DNA of 13,433 nucleotides from positions 1-13,433 of the forward strand of contig CALCSH010000217.1 of assembly GCA_937893815.1 (NCBI GenBank), written 5' to 3'. Below the pieces are notes generated by a model. It saw only the letters and a list, made by a program, of their open reading frames with translations. It did not search any database and was not told the origin of the DNA. Numbering within the stretch: the stretch's first letter is position 1; each line of letters begins with the position of its first letter. The stretch is from an uncultured Anaerolineae bacterium (GTDB lineage Bacteria; Chloroflexota; Anaerolineae; Anaerolineales; UBA11858). Below are positions 7,620 through 13,433 of this stretch, piece after piece. The translations under genes and the position numbers were made by a program.

Positions 7620-8003
7620 TTACAGAACTCTCCGGACAATGCCATTCTTAAGAACTGGAACATTGAAATTGATCAATAGCCCAACTCTGCAACCGGTTAA
7701 TTTCAAGTAGGTCAGCAATTGGGCTTCATGAATGGGAGCCAGCGTCTCAATCGCCTTTAGTTCAATAACAACTTTCCCATCCACAATAAAATCCGTTCGA
7801 TATCCAGCGTCTAATTGAGTATTTTTATAAACAACTGGAACGATTACCTCCCGTTCAAACCGTATACCGCGCAAAGTTAGTTCATGCGCCAGACAATATT
7901 GATAAGCCGATTCGAGCAATCCCGGCCCCAAATTGCGATGAACTTCAATCGCTGCGCCAATGATCTGCTGCGTTAAATCAGCTTCGTAGAGATTATGTTT
8001 CAT
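7620..8003 (-). CDS. GxxExxY family protein (PD-(D/E)XK nuclease-like)
   Basis: This is a 127-residue protein of the GxxExxY family, whose function is unproven. The defining motif is G28-L-L-E31-S-A-Y34 in LGPGLLESAYQYCLAHEL. E31, D71 (YRTDFIVDG) and E81/K83 (VIELKAIE) have the order and spacing of a PD-(D/E)XK nuclease-type active site, and HEAQLLTYLK (92-101) follows as usual for the family. The ATG at 8003 begins the conserved MKHNLYEADLTQQIIGAAIEVHR-type start; no strong ribosome binding site precedes it. It sits inside an inverted-repeat-bounded unit within an operon of metabolic genes and is clearly AT-richer (22 G/C of 60 at 7801-7860, against 37 of 60 at 8701-8760 in AOR1), which suggests acquisition from elsewhere. 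A role in nucleic-acid processing is inference from the motif only. Confidence 0.93.
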   Translation of the reverse strand: MKHNLYEADLTQQIIGAAIEVHRNLGPGLLESAYQYCLAHELTLRGIRFEREVIVPVVYKNTQLDAGYRTDFIVDGKVVIELKAIETLAPIHEAQLLTYLKLTGCRVGLLINFNVPVLKNGIVRRVL

Positions 8004-8021
8004 TACCCGATTCTAATTACA

Positions 8022-8063
8022 GAGACACGGAGGGTTTTCTCTGTGTACTCCGTGTCTCCGTGG
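8022..8063 (-). repeat. Right inverted-repeat end with internal hairpin
   Basis: GAGACACGGAG (8022-8032) pairs perfectly with CTCCGTGTCTC (8048-8058) around a 15-base loop. The outer part, read on the minus strand, is the CCACGGAGACACGGAG end that mirrors 7511-7526. It stops three bases before the TAG of the upstream AOR gene. Confidence 0.8.
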
Positions 8064-8066
8064 TTA

Positions 8067-9941
8067 CTACTGAATCCAAGCTATACCCAGTTCGGCCAGT
8101 TTTTCGGTAGTTGGTTTTCCACTGGCCATATCCCATCCGGCCATTTCGTAATATATATCTTTGGCCGTCTCCAGTTCTTGCTCGGTGAGATGAACGCCGT
8201 CGCTGGCGCCGCCTTTGAGCGGTTGATACAACTTTTTGGGCAGTATGTCATCGGCGCGGGTGAAACCCTCACGGGCGTTGAAGGCTTGCAGCATATTCAG
8301 GCGCCGCTCACCGACGGTGAGTAACTCCTCTATCGTGACATCCCACCCGGTAACTTTGCTGGTCATCGCCGCCAACTGCTCGGTATCCATCAGATGCCAA
8401 GAGGGGCCATAAACAAACTGGCAGACCGATACCGAATCCAGCGCCGAGTAAAGATATTGCGTAGTCAAGGCAAACTGTATAGTTTCGCGGTTCATGCCCT
8501 CAGCCTTGTCACCATCTATCAGACCGATTTGCGCCATACGCTCCGGATAATCGCCATAGGATGGATCGTGTTCACTGGATTGATGATCGGCGCCGAAGGG
8601 ATTGACGGCGTATATCAACCCCAGTGAACGTTTGGTTTGCGGCATGTGGGCGGGCATTTCCTGCTTCTTGGTGGTCACCACCAAATCCTGCCCCACGCCC
8701 AATTTTTCAGCCGCCCGCGCCGAACCTTCGGCCAATACATCGCCGAAACCTTCCCGCCGGGCAATCATCGCCACCATCTTGACCATCGCCACCGCGTCAC
8801 CGTAGCGCAACTCAATGCCACCAGTATCCGCCGCCGTTAGCAGGCCATGCTCAAAGCAATCCATTGCCCAGGCGATCGTCGCTCCGCACGATATGGTATC
8901 CATGCCGTATTGGTTGCAAAGCTGGTTGGCCGTGGCAATCGCTTCAAGATTATTCACATCGCAATACGAGCCAAAGGTTGAAAGCGTTTCATATTCCGGG
9001 CCGCCGTAACGCGCCTCGGACTGGAACGGGCCATCGAGTACTTCGACCACCCGCTTGCAACGCACTGTGCAAGCATAACAGGTATCGCGCTCTTTGAGAA
9101 TTTTATCGGTCATCGTCGTGCCCTGGATCGCTTCCCACTGATCAAATGAACCGCTATCCCAGTTGCGTGTCGGTAGGCCGCCGGATTCGTTCTGGTAAGC
9201 CAGAACATCCGCCGTACCATTGATGCCCATTGTGAAAACATCTGAGTCGGGGAAATTTTGCGAACCCCAACGAGCCAGGTCATTCAGGCCCTTCGAATCG
9301 GCCACCGGCAGGCGTTTACTGCTGCCGCGCACAGCAATGGCTTTTAGGTTTTTGGAAGCCATCACTGCCCCCATTCCATTACGTCCGTGGGCACGGTTGG
9401 CCATACTCATAATGGCCGCAAAAAGCACGCCATTCTCTCCAGCCAGACCGGTTTGCAAAACATGATATTTTTTATCGTCCATTTCCGCTTTGATGAGATC
9501 GTCCACCTCGGCGGTATCTTTGCCCATGAGATGGGCGGCGGGATGGAATTGGGGTTGGCCGTCCTTAATTGAGAGATAGACTGCCTCCGGGGCGCGTCCA
9601 TGAATTACGAGGGCGTCGAACCCAGCGAATTTCAACTCCGCAGGGAAAAAACCTCCCGACTGCGAGTCGCCCACTCCATCCGTCAGCGGCGATTTGGCCG
9701 TGGCCGTCAATCGACTCTGGCCAGATACCGGCGCGCCGGTGACAACACCAGTCGAGAAGACCAGGGTATTCTCTGGCCCAAGGGGGTCGGCGTGCGCCGG
9801 GGTATGCTTGAAGAGATAGTGCATCCCCATTGCGCTGCCACCCATATATTTGCGGTAGAACGCCTCGGGAGGTGTCTCTACTTCAAAGCGGGCTTCATCC
9901 AGATAAACGTGCAGTATTTTTCCGATATATCCGTAAGGCAT
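8067..9941 (-). CDS. Tungsten-dependent aldehyde:ferredoxin oxidoreductase, paralogue 1
   Basis: It is expected to oxidise an aldehyde to its acid (or the reverse) using a tungsten bis-pyranopterin cofactor and one [4Fe-4S] cluster, with ferredoxin as partner, in the cytoplasm. The 624 residues match full-length AOR. The N-terminal cofactor domain has GGSAMGMHYLF (34-44), GAPVSGQSR (69-77) and GMGAVMASKNLKAIAVRG (189-206). The cluster cysteines are C288, C291 and C295 (CYACTVRC, canonical Cx2Cx3C) with a fourth at C507 (DSVSVCQFV). PEYET (315-319) and ADH (451-453) sit where the active-site Glu and His of characterised AORs are expected. The ATG at 9941 has GGAGGTG just upstream. It follows the aminotransferase by 57 bases, a gap holding only a TAACC/GGTTA inverted repeat. 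No small subunit or ferredoxin gene is visible. Substrate unknown. Confidence 0.95.
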   Translation of the reverse strand: MPYGYIGKILHVYLDEARFEVETPPEAFYRKYMGGSAMGMHYLFKHTPAHADPLGPENTLVFSTGVVTGAPVSGQSRLTATAKSPLTDGVGDSQSGGFFPAELKFAGFDALVIHGRAPEAVYLSIKDGQPQFHPAAHLMGKDTAEVDDLIKAEMDDKKYHVLQTGLAGENGVLFAAIMSMANRAHGRNGMGAVMASKNLKAIAVRGSSKRLPVADSKGLNDLARWGSQNFPDSDVFTMGINGTADVLAYQNESGGLPTRNWDSGSFDQWEAIQGTTMTDKILKERDTCYACTVRCKRVVEVLDGPFQSEARYGGPEYETLSTFGSYCDVNNLEAIATANQLCNQYGMDTISCGATIAWAMDCFEHGLLTAADTGGIELRYGDAVAMVKMVAMIARREGFGDVLAEGSARAAEKLGVGQDLVVTTKKQEMPAHMPQTKRSLGLIYAVNPFGADHQSSEHDPSYGDYPERMAQIGLIDGDKAEGMNRETIQFALTTQYLYSALDSVSVCQFVYGPSWHLMDTEQLAAMTSKVTGWDVTIEELLTVGERRLNMLQAFNAREGFTRADDILPKKLYQPLKGGASDGVHLTEQELETAKDIYYEMAGWDMASGKPTTEKLAELGIAWIQ

Positions 9942-9998
9942 ATAACACCTCCAAAATTAGGTAATCGACCAACTGGCTAACCTTGGTTAATTCGAACG

Positions 9999-11306
9999 TT
10001 ATTTCGCTGCCTTGACCGCGTCATTAAATTTATTCAACGTCTCAGCAACATCGGCCTCGCTTAATGCGGCGCACAGGAACCAGGGTTCGCGCCCATCGGC
10101 ATCGGGCTGAACACCGTTTGCGATCAACCGCATCGAAATCTTGTCGTAGAGTTCAGCATCCCCATGAATATAGTCGCGGAATTCGCGCGGTTCTTCATCG
10201 GTACCGAGGAGAATCCCCAGCATGGAGGGCACACCCGTAATCACATGCGGGATACCTTGTTCCGTAAGTACCTCGTCTAGCCCTTCCATCAGGATGGTTC
10301 CACGGGCATTGATCCCCGCAATAATCGGCTCATTTTCGAGAATTTCCAGCGTGGCATCTGCGGCGGCGACACCGGCCACATTCCCGGAATAGGTGCCGCC
10401 GTGAGCGGTCGTTCCGGGATTAATCGTCATCATGATTTCTTCCTTGCCGCCGATCGCCGCAACCGGGAAACCATTCCCCAACGATTTGGCATAGGTCGCC
10501 AGATCAGCTTTGATGCCGAAATATTCCTGCGCCCCGCCATTGGCAATGCGAAAACCGGTTTTGACCTCATCGAAGACCAGCACAACGCCGTATTGATCGC
10601 ACAGTGCCCGCATACCTGTTAGAAATTCTGGTTTGGGCATAATGCCAGCGGCGTTGCCCATAATCGGCTCGAGGAAGATGGCAGCAATTTCTTCGCCATA
10701 TTTTGCCAGGGTTTCTTCCAGGCGTTCCAGATCGTTGTAGGGCAAATTGAATACATAATCACCAATCGCTTTGGGAATCCCCAGGCTCATCGGCGCCTTG
10801 CGGAAATCATCGCGCGAGCCTAATTGCTCCTCGCTGGACGAAGCTGTACCGAACATGAAATAGTCAATCATGCCGTGGTACTGGCCTTCGAATTTGATGA
10901 ATTTCTCGCGCCCGGTATAGGCGCGGGCAATCCGCAGGGCATGAAAAGTAGCCTCGGTACCGGTATTGGTCAGGCGCACTTTATCCACACCCGTCAGACG
11001 CTTGATGCGTTCGGCCACGCTGATTTCTAACGGCGTTGTCCAGGCGAACAGGTTGCCGCCTTCAATGGCTTCCTGCACACGTTGGGTAACTCGTGGGTCA
11101 GCGTGTCCAAGAATCACCGGCCCAAAGGCCAGGCGATAGTCAATATAACGCTTGTCATCCATATCCCAAATATAGGCACCCTGGCCGCGCTTGATAATCA
11201 GGGTGTCGTCATCGCCCCAGTAGCGAAAATTCGAGTTTACGCCGTGGGGAATATGTTGTTTTGCTTTTTCGAACAAATCATGGGTGATCGGGCCTTGCAG
11301 GGTCAT
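9999..11306 (-). CDS. Class III PLP aminotransferase, glutamate-1-semialdehyde aminomutase-like
   Basis: This is a PLP enzyme of the class III (omega/GSAM) aminotransferase family, acting on an amine, beta-amino acid or amino-aldehyde. In its 435 residues the order is KAKQHIPHGVNSNFRYW near 14-30, TNTGTEAT (113-120) for the PLP phosphate, FEGQYHG (139-145), the PLP-pyridine aspartate D246 in VFDEVKTGFR, and the Schiff-base lysine K274 in TYAKSLGNGFPVAAIGG, then HGGTYSGNVAGVAAADATLE. It resembles HemL overall, but it sits between two AOR genes with no heme gene visible, so a catabolic transaminase is more likely than heme synthesis. The ATG at 11306 has GGAGA about eight bases upstream. A heptamer-repeat hairpin fills most of the gap to the upstream AOR gene. 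Substrate and amino acceptor are unknown. Confidence 0.88.
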   Translation of the reverse strand: MTLQGPITHDLFEKAKQHIPHGVNSNFRYWGDDDTLIIKRGQGAYIWDMDDKRYIDYRLAFGPVILGHADPRVTQRVQEAIEGGNLFAWTTPLEISVAERIKRLTGVDKVRLTNTGTEATFHALRIARAYTGREKFIKFEGQYHGMIDYFMFGTASSSEEQLGSRDDFRKAPMSLGIPKAIGDYVFNLPYNDLERLEETLAKYGEEIAAIFLEPIMGNAAGIMPKPEFLTGMRALCDQYGVVLVFDEVKTGFRIANGGAQEYFGIKADLATYAKSLGNGFPVAAIGGKEEIMMTINPGTTAHGGTYSGNVAGVAAADATLEILENEPIIAGINARGTILMEGLDEVLTEQGIPHVITGVPSMLGILLGTDEEPREFRDYIHGDAELYDKISMRLIANGVQPDADGREPWFLCAALSEADVAETLNKFNDAVKAAK

Positions 11307-11335
11307 AGGGAGTATCTCCGGGGGTAAATAATAAA

Positions 11336-11395
11336 TAGGGAGTAGGGAGTAGGGAGTAGGGAGAACCCACTATTCCCTACTCCTTACTCCCTACT
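11336..11395. repeat. TAGGGAG heptamer array forming a long hairpin; potential G-quadruplex
   Basis: Four exact TAGGGAG units (11336-11363) are followed by an imperfect inverted arm (about 11372-11395). 11341-11364 can pair with 11372-11395 at 21 of 24 positions, leaving a seven-base loop. The plus strand also has four GGG runs (11338, 11345, 11352, 11359) separated by four bases each, a canonical G-quadruplex pattern. The array fills the gap between AOR2 and the aminotransferase and reaches into the AOR2 stop codon. Confidence 0.9.
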
Positions 11396-13097
11396 ACCAG
11401 TCAAATACACTATCCAAATCTTCTTCGCTTACATCAAAAACTGCGCCAGTGGGCGGCAGGGCTTCACGGGTTAGCCATTCGGGCAGGCGGTCGTGGGCGG
11501 CGGTGAACCCGGCTCGGCGGTTAAATTCACGTTCCAATTGCAGGGTTTCGCGGCCCAGCACCTGCAAAATATCATTGCCAACGTTCCATCCATAGCGAGC
11601 GTTGAGCAGGGAGGCAATCGTCTCCGGGGGCGCGGCGGCGAAGCCAAACCCGGCGAAGATGCAGGCCCCCAGGGTGTCGTATCCGGCCATATTGATCTGC
11701 GCGCCGCGCGAGAGAGCCGCCTGACCCTCCGGCTTGGTATGATCCACCTGAGCGCGGATGGTCAGCCCGGCGGTATGGTCTGCGCCTTGTGGCGAAGTGG
11801 CGTAGGTCACGCCGGTGCCCTTGATGGCGCGCGGATCATAAGCGGAGATGGCCTGGCCTTTGGCGGCGGGAACCCGCTCCACACCGAGGACGCGTCCGGT
11901 GGTGGTGGCTCCACTGCCCAGAATCCGCCCGAGGGGAGTACCCTCCCGGATTTCAGCAATCAACTCCAAGGCGCGTCCGCCATTCCCCCATTCGAGCAGG
12001 CCAGCGTCAGCCGCCACACCCAACGCGGCACCCACTTCAATCGAATCCAAACCCAAATCGTTGACGGCCCAATTCATGCGGGCGACCGTATCGAGATCGC
12101 CGATGCCCAGGTTGGAACCCATCAGGCCAATCGTCTCATACTCGAGCGGCGAAACCAGCGATTTGCCATCTGCGCCACCGTAATTATTCGAGCAGCGGAT
12201 GGCGCAGCCCGCCATGCAGGCGTGGGTGGCCTGGCTCTCGCCGCCGCGTGCCAGTAGCAGGTCGCGCATATACTCGCCGCTAATTTTCTCGGCGCCTTCG
12301 AACTCGCCGCTGGAAAAGTTACGTGTGGGCAGCGCGCCAAAATGATTGGTCAGATTAGTCATGGCGGCGGTGCCATAGTCGGCGTAGGTTTTCACCTGCG
12401 GGTGGCTGGTGAGGGCTTTGTTATAGGCTTTTTGGGCGGCGCGGAAGGCGGGCAGATCGGCAATGGGCGGCTTTTCTCCATCGGCAGCGTCAACCACGAT
12501 GGCTTTGATGTGTTTCGATCCCATCACCGCGCCCAGGCCGCCACGCGCCGCGATGCGCGAGGGCAGGCCGTCTTTGTCGTTATTTTGAATGCCCGCCGAG
12601 GCCAGCCCCATCTCGCCGCCGGGGCCGATCAGGGCAATGGCCGCATCGGAGCCGAATTCTTGGGCCAGTTGTTTGGCGGATTCAAAGACGCCCAGGCCAA
12701 ACAGGTGAGAGGCATCTTCAAAGCGGATGCCTGCTTGTGAGAGGTGGATGGTCCACCAGCCTTCGCTCTGGGGTTGGTCTTCGATAATCAGGGCGTGAAT
12801 TCCCAATCGAGCCAGTTGCAGCCCCGTGCGCCCTCCGGCATTGGCCTCTTTGATGCCGCCGGTCAACGGGCTTTTGCCGCCAATCGAGATGCGATCGAGC
12901 GACGAAAGCATATGCCCGACCAGCAAACCCGGCGCGAAAATGAGTTTATTGCGCGGGCCAAGCGGTTCGCAAGTAGCGTCGACTTCATCGAGCATAATCC
13001 GCGTCAGAAGTCCGCGTCCGCCGAGGTGCTGCCAGGTTTCTGGGACGGGTTCAATGCTGTATTCTTGGGTTTGGGTGTTGATTCGATAAATTTTCAT
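11394..13097 (-). CDS. Aldehyde:ferredoxin oxidoreductase family protein, paralogue 2
   Basis: This is a second AOR-family tungsten- or molybdenum-pterin enzyme, 567 residues, distinct from paralogue 1. The cofactor domain shows LGGRGLLTRIM (25-35), SIGGKSPLTGGIKEANAGGR (71-90) and GGLGAVMGSKHIKAIVV (186-202). The cluster cysteines are C294, C298 and C302 in HACMAGCAIRCSN, a Cx3Cx3C spacing rather than the Cx2Cx3C of paralogue 1, with the fourth at C479 (LGACIFAGFG). LEYET (318-322) and GADH (438-441) match the expected active-site positions. The end, LPPTGAVFDVSEEDLDSVFDW, is typical of this subfamily. The start is the ATG at 13097 (MKIYRINTQ). A TTG at 13139 would add 14 residues encoded only by the heptamer repeat and is rejected. 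Heptamer hairpins flank the gene on both sides. It may oxidise a different aldehyde, or a hydroxy or unsaturated acid; the substrate is unknown. Confidence 0.93.
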   Translation of the reverse strand: MKIYRINTQTQEYSIEPVPETWQHLGGRGLLTRIMLDEVDATCEPLGPRNKLIFAPGLLVGHMLSSLDRISIGGKSPLTGGIKEANAGGRTGLQLARLGIHALIIEDQPQSEGWWTIHLSQAGIRFEDASHLFGLGVFESAKQLAQEFGSDAAIALIGPGGEMGLASAGIQNNDKDGLPSRIAARGGLGAVMGSKHIKAIVVDAADGEKPPIADLPAFRAAQKAYNKALTSHPQVKTYADYGTAAMTNLTNHFGALPTRNFSSGEFEGAEKISGEYMRDLLLARGGESQATHACMAGCAIRCSNNYGGADGKSLVSPLEYETIGLMGSNLGIGDLDTVARMNWAVNDLGLDSIEVGAALGVAADAGLLEWGNGGRALELIAEIREGTPLGRILGSGATTTGRVLGVERVPAAKGQAISAYDPRAIKGTGVTYATSPQGADHTAGLTIRAQVDHTKPEGQAALSRGAQINMAGYDTLGACIFAGFGFAAAPPETIASLLNARYGWNVGNDILQVLGRETLQLEREFNRRAGFTAAHDRLPEWLTREALPPTGAVFDVSEEDLDSVFDW

Positions 13098-13104
13098 AAT
13101 TTTC

Positions 13105-13148
13105 GGTTGAAGGTTGAAGGTTGAAGGTTGGACTTTCAACCTTCAACC
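13105..13148. repeat. GGTTGAA heptamer array forming a hairpin
   Basis: Three exact GGTTGAA units (13105-13125) and a partial fourth are followed by the inverted arm TTCAACCTTCAACC (13135-13148), which can pair perfectly with 13112-13125 around a nine-base loop. It fills most of the gap between the SDR stop and the AOR2 start. The design matches the TAGGGAG array after AOR2, with a different heptamer. Confidence 0.9.
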
Positions 13149-13158
13149 TGTAACGAAA

Positions 13159-13433
13159 TCATTGTGCGGTGTTGCCACCATCGACGGGTAAGGCCGCGCC
13201 GGTGATATAGGAGGACATTTCACTGGCTAAAAACAGCACCGCCTGAGCAATTTCTTCAGCGCGGGCGGCTCGGCGCATGGGCAGGTGTGAGCTATCGCGC
13301 TGGATGTCGGCTTCGGTGACGGGTGGGCTGCCGCGGAAATAGCCATCTTCCAGCCAGCGTTCAACAACGGTATCGCCGGGGCAAACCGCATTGACGCGGA
13401 TATTTTCGTGAGCGTGATCGAGCGCCATACTAC
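13159..13433 (-). CDS. SDR-family oxidoreductase, C-terminal part (5' end outside window)
   Basis: These are the last 90 or so residues of a short-chain dehydrogenase/reductase that continues past the right edge. The visible part has SMALDHAHENIRVNAVCPGD, the stretch just after the YxxxK active site in classical SDRs (the active site itself lies outside), then RRAARAEEIAQAVLFLAS and the terminal motif YITGAALPVDGGNTAQ. Such proteins are NAD(P)-dependent alcohol or ketone oxidoreductases. An in-frame ATG at 13428 is internal: the codons upstream remain open and the conserved sequence continues. It ends 61 bases before AOR2 across the GGTTGAA hairpin and may supply or remove an aldehyde or ketone intermediate of the operon. 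Confidence 0.92.
   Translation of the reverse strand, partial: SMALDHAHENIRVNAVCPGDTVVERWLEDGYFRGSPPVTEADIQRDSSHLPMRRAARAEEIAQAVLFLASEMSSYITGAALPVDGGNTAQ

Larger units (their letters stand above)
7511..8063. mobile_element. Candidate GxxExxY unit bounded by inverted repeats
   Basis: The unit begins with CCACGGAGACACAGAG (7511-7526) and ends with the reverse complement of CCACGGAGACACGGAG (8063-8048). Extending to 26 bases, 22 match. Each end also folds on itself: 7549-7571 forms a 9-bp stem with one G-T pair, and 8022-8032 pairs perfectly with 8048-8058. The unit contains one AT-rich gene, lies between two operon genes, starts 24 bases upstream of one and ends three bases past the stop of the other. 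TTA occurs just outside both ends, which may be a 3-base target duplication or chance. There is no transposase, so any movement would need help in trans. Confidence 0.55.

Noticed and set aside
9999..11306. True heme-pathway hemL
   Set aside because: The family resemblance is real, but the position between AOR genes and the lack of heme genes make a catabolic aminotransferase more likely.
11336..11395. Short CRISPR-like array
   Set aside because: The heptamers abut with no spacers and have an inverted arm, so this is a simple tandem repeat plus hairpin.
11493..12257. Open frame of 254 codons on the plus strand
   Set aside because: It lies wholly antisense to AOR2, is low-complexity and Gly/Ala-rich, matches no family I know, and AOR2 is certain.
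13098..13139. 14-residue N-terminal extension of AOR2
   Set aside because: It would begin with TTG inside the GGTTGAA array and encode only repeat-derived residues; the ATG at 13097 gives the normal AOR start.

Overview
The window reads as a chromosomal piece of an anaerobic bacterium, most likely an uncultured Chloroflexota (Anaerolineae-type) lineage. This is an inference from the gene set (paired tungsten aldehyde:ferredoxin oxidoreductases, a GxxExxY gene, heptamer repeats in the gaps between genes); there is no rRNA or marker gene to prove it. Eleven protein genes are supported, ten on the minus strand and one on the plus strand. I see no tRNA, rRNA, CRISPR array or transposase.

Left region (1-2200, minus strand, AT-richer than the rest): a three-gene module driven by a near-consensus promoter. 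In transcription order it holds a 64-residue DUF5989 protein, a four-helix membrane protein resembling SxtJ, and a NodU/TobZ-type O-carbamoyltransferase that runs off the left edge. The set recalls sxtI/J/K of saxitoxin clusters, but no toxin-pathway gene is visible and the acceptor is unknown. A divergent EamA transporter follows on the plus strand.

Middle region (3294-6310): threonine synthase is convergent with the transporter across a strong hairpin. Upstream of it is a CoA-acylating methylmalonate-semialdehyde dehydrogenase, with an intrinsic terminator after it and a second terminator-like structure before it, so it is probably its own transcription unit.

Right region (6311-13433): a minus-strand operon-like run of SDR oxidoreductase (cut by the right edge), AOR paralogue 2, class III (GSAM-like) aminotransferase, AOR paralogue 1, and a saccharopine-dehydrogenase-like reductase. 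Together with the semialdehyde dehydrogenase these suggest breakdown of an amino acid or amine through aldehyde intermediates, with electrons passed to ferredoxin. The substrate cannot be read from sequence.

Three of the four junctions in this run carry repeat structures: a GGTTGAA heptamer hairpin, a TAGGGAG heptamer hairpin that can also form a G-quadruplex, and a roughly 550-bp unit in which an AT-rich GxxExxY gene sits between inverted copies of CCACGGAGACACRGAG. That unit is the best candidate here for an undescribed element.
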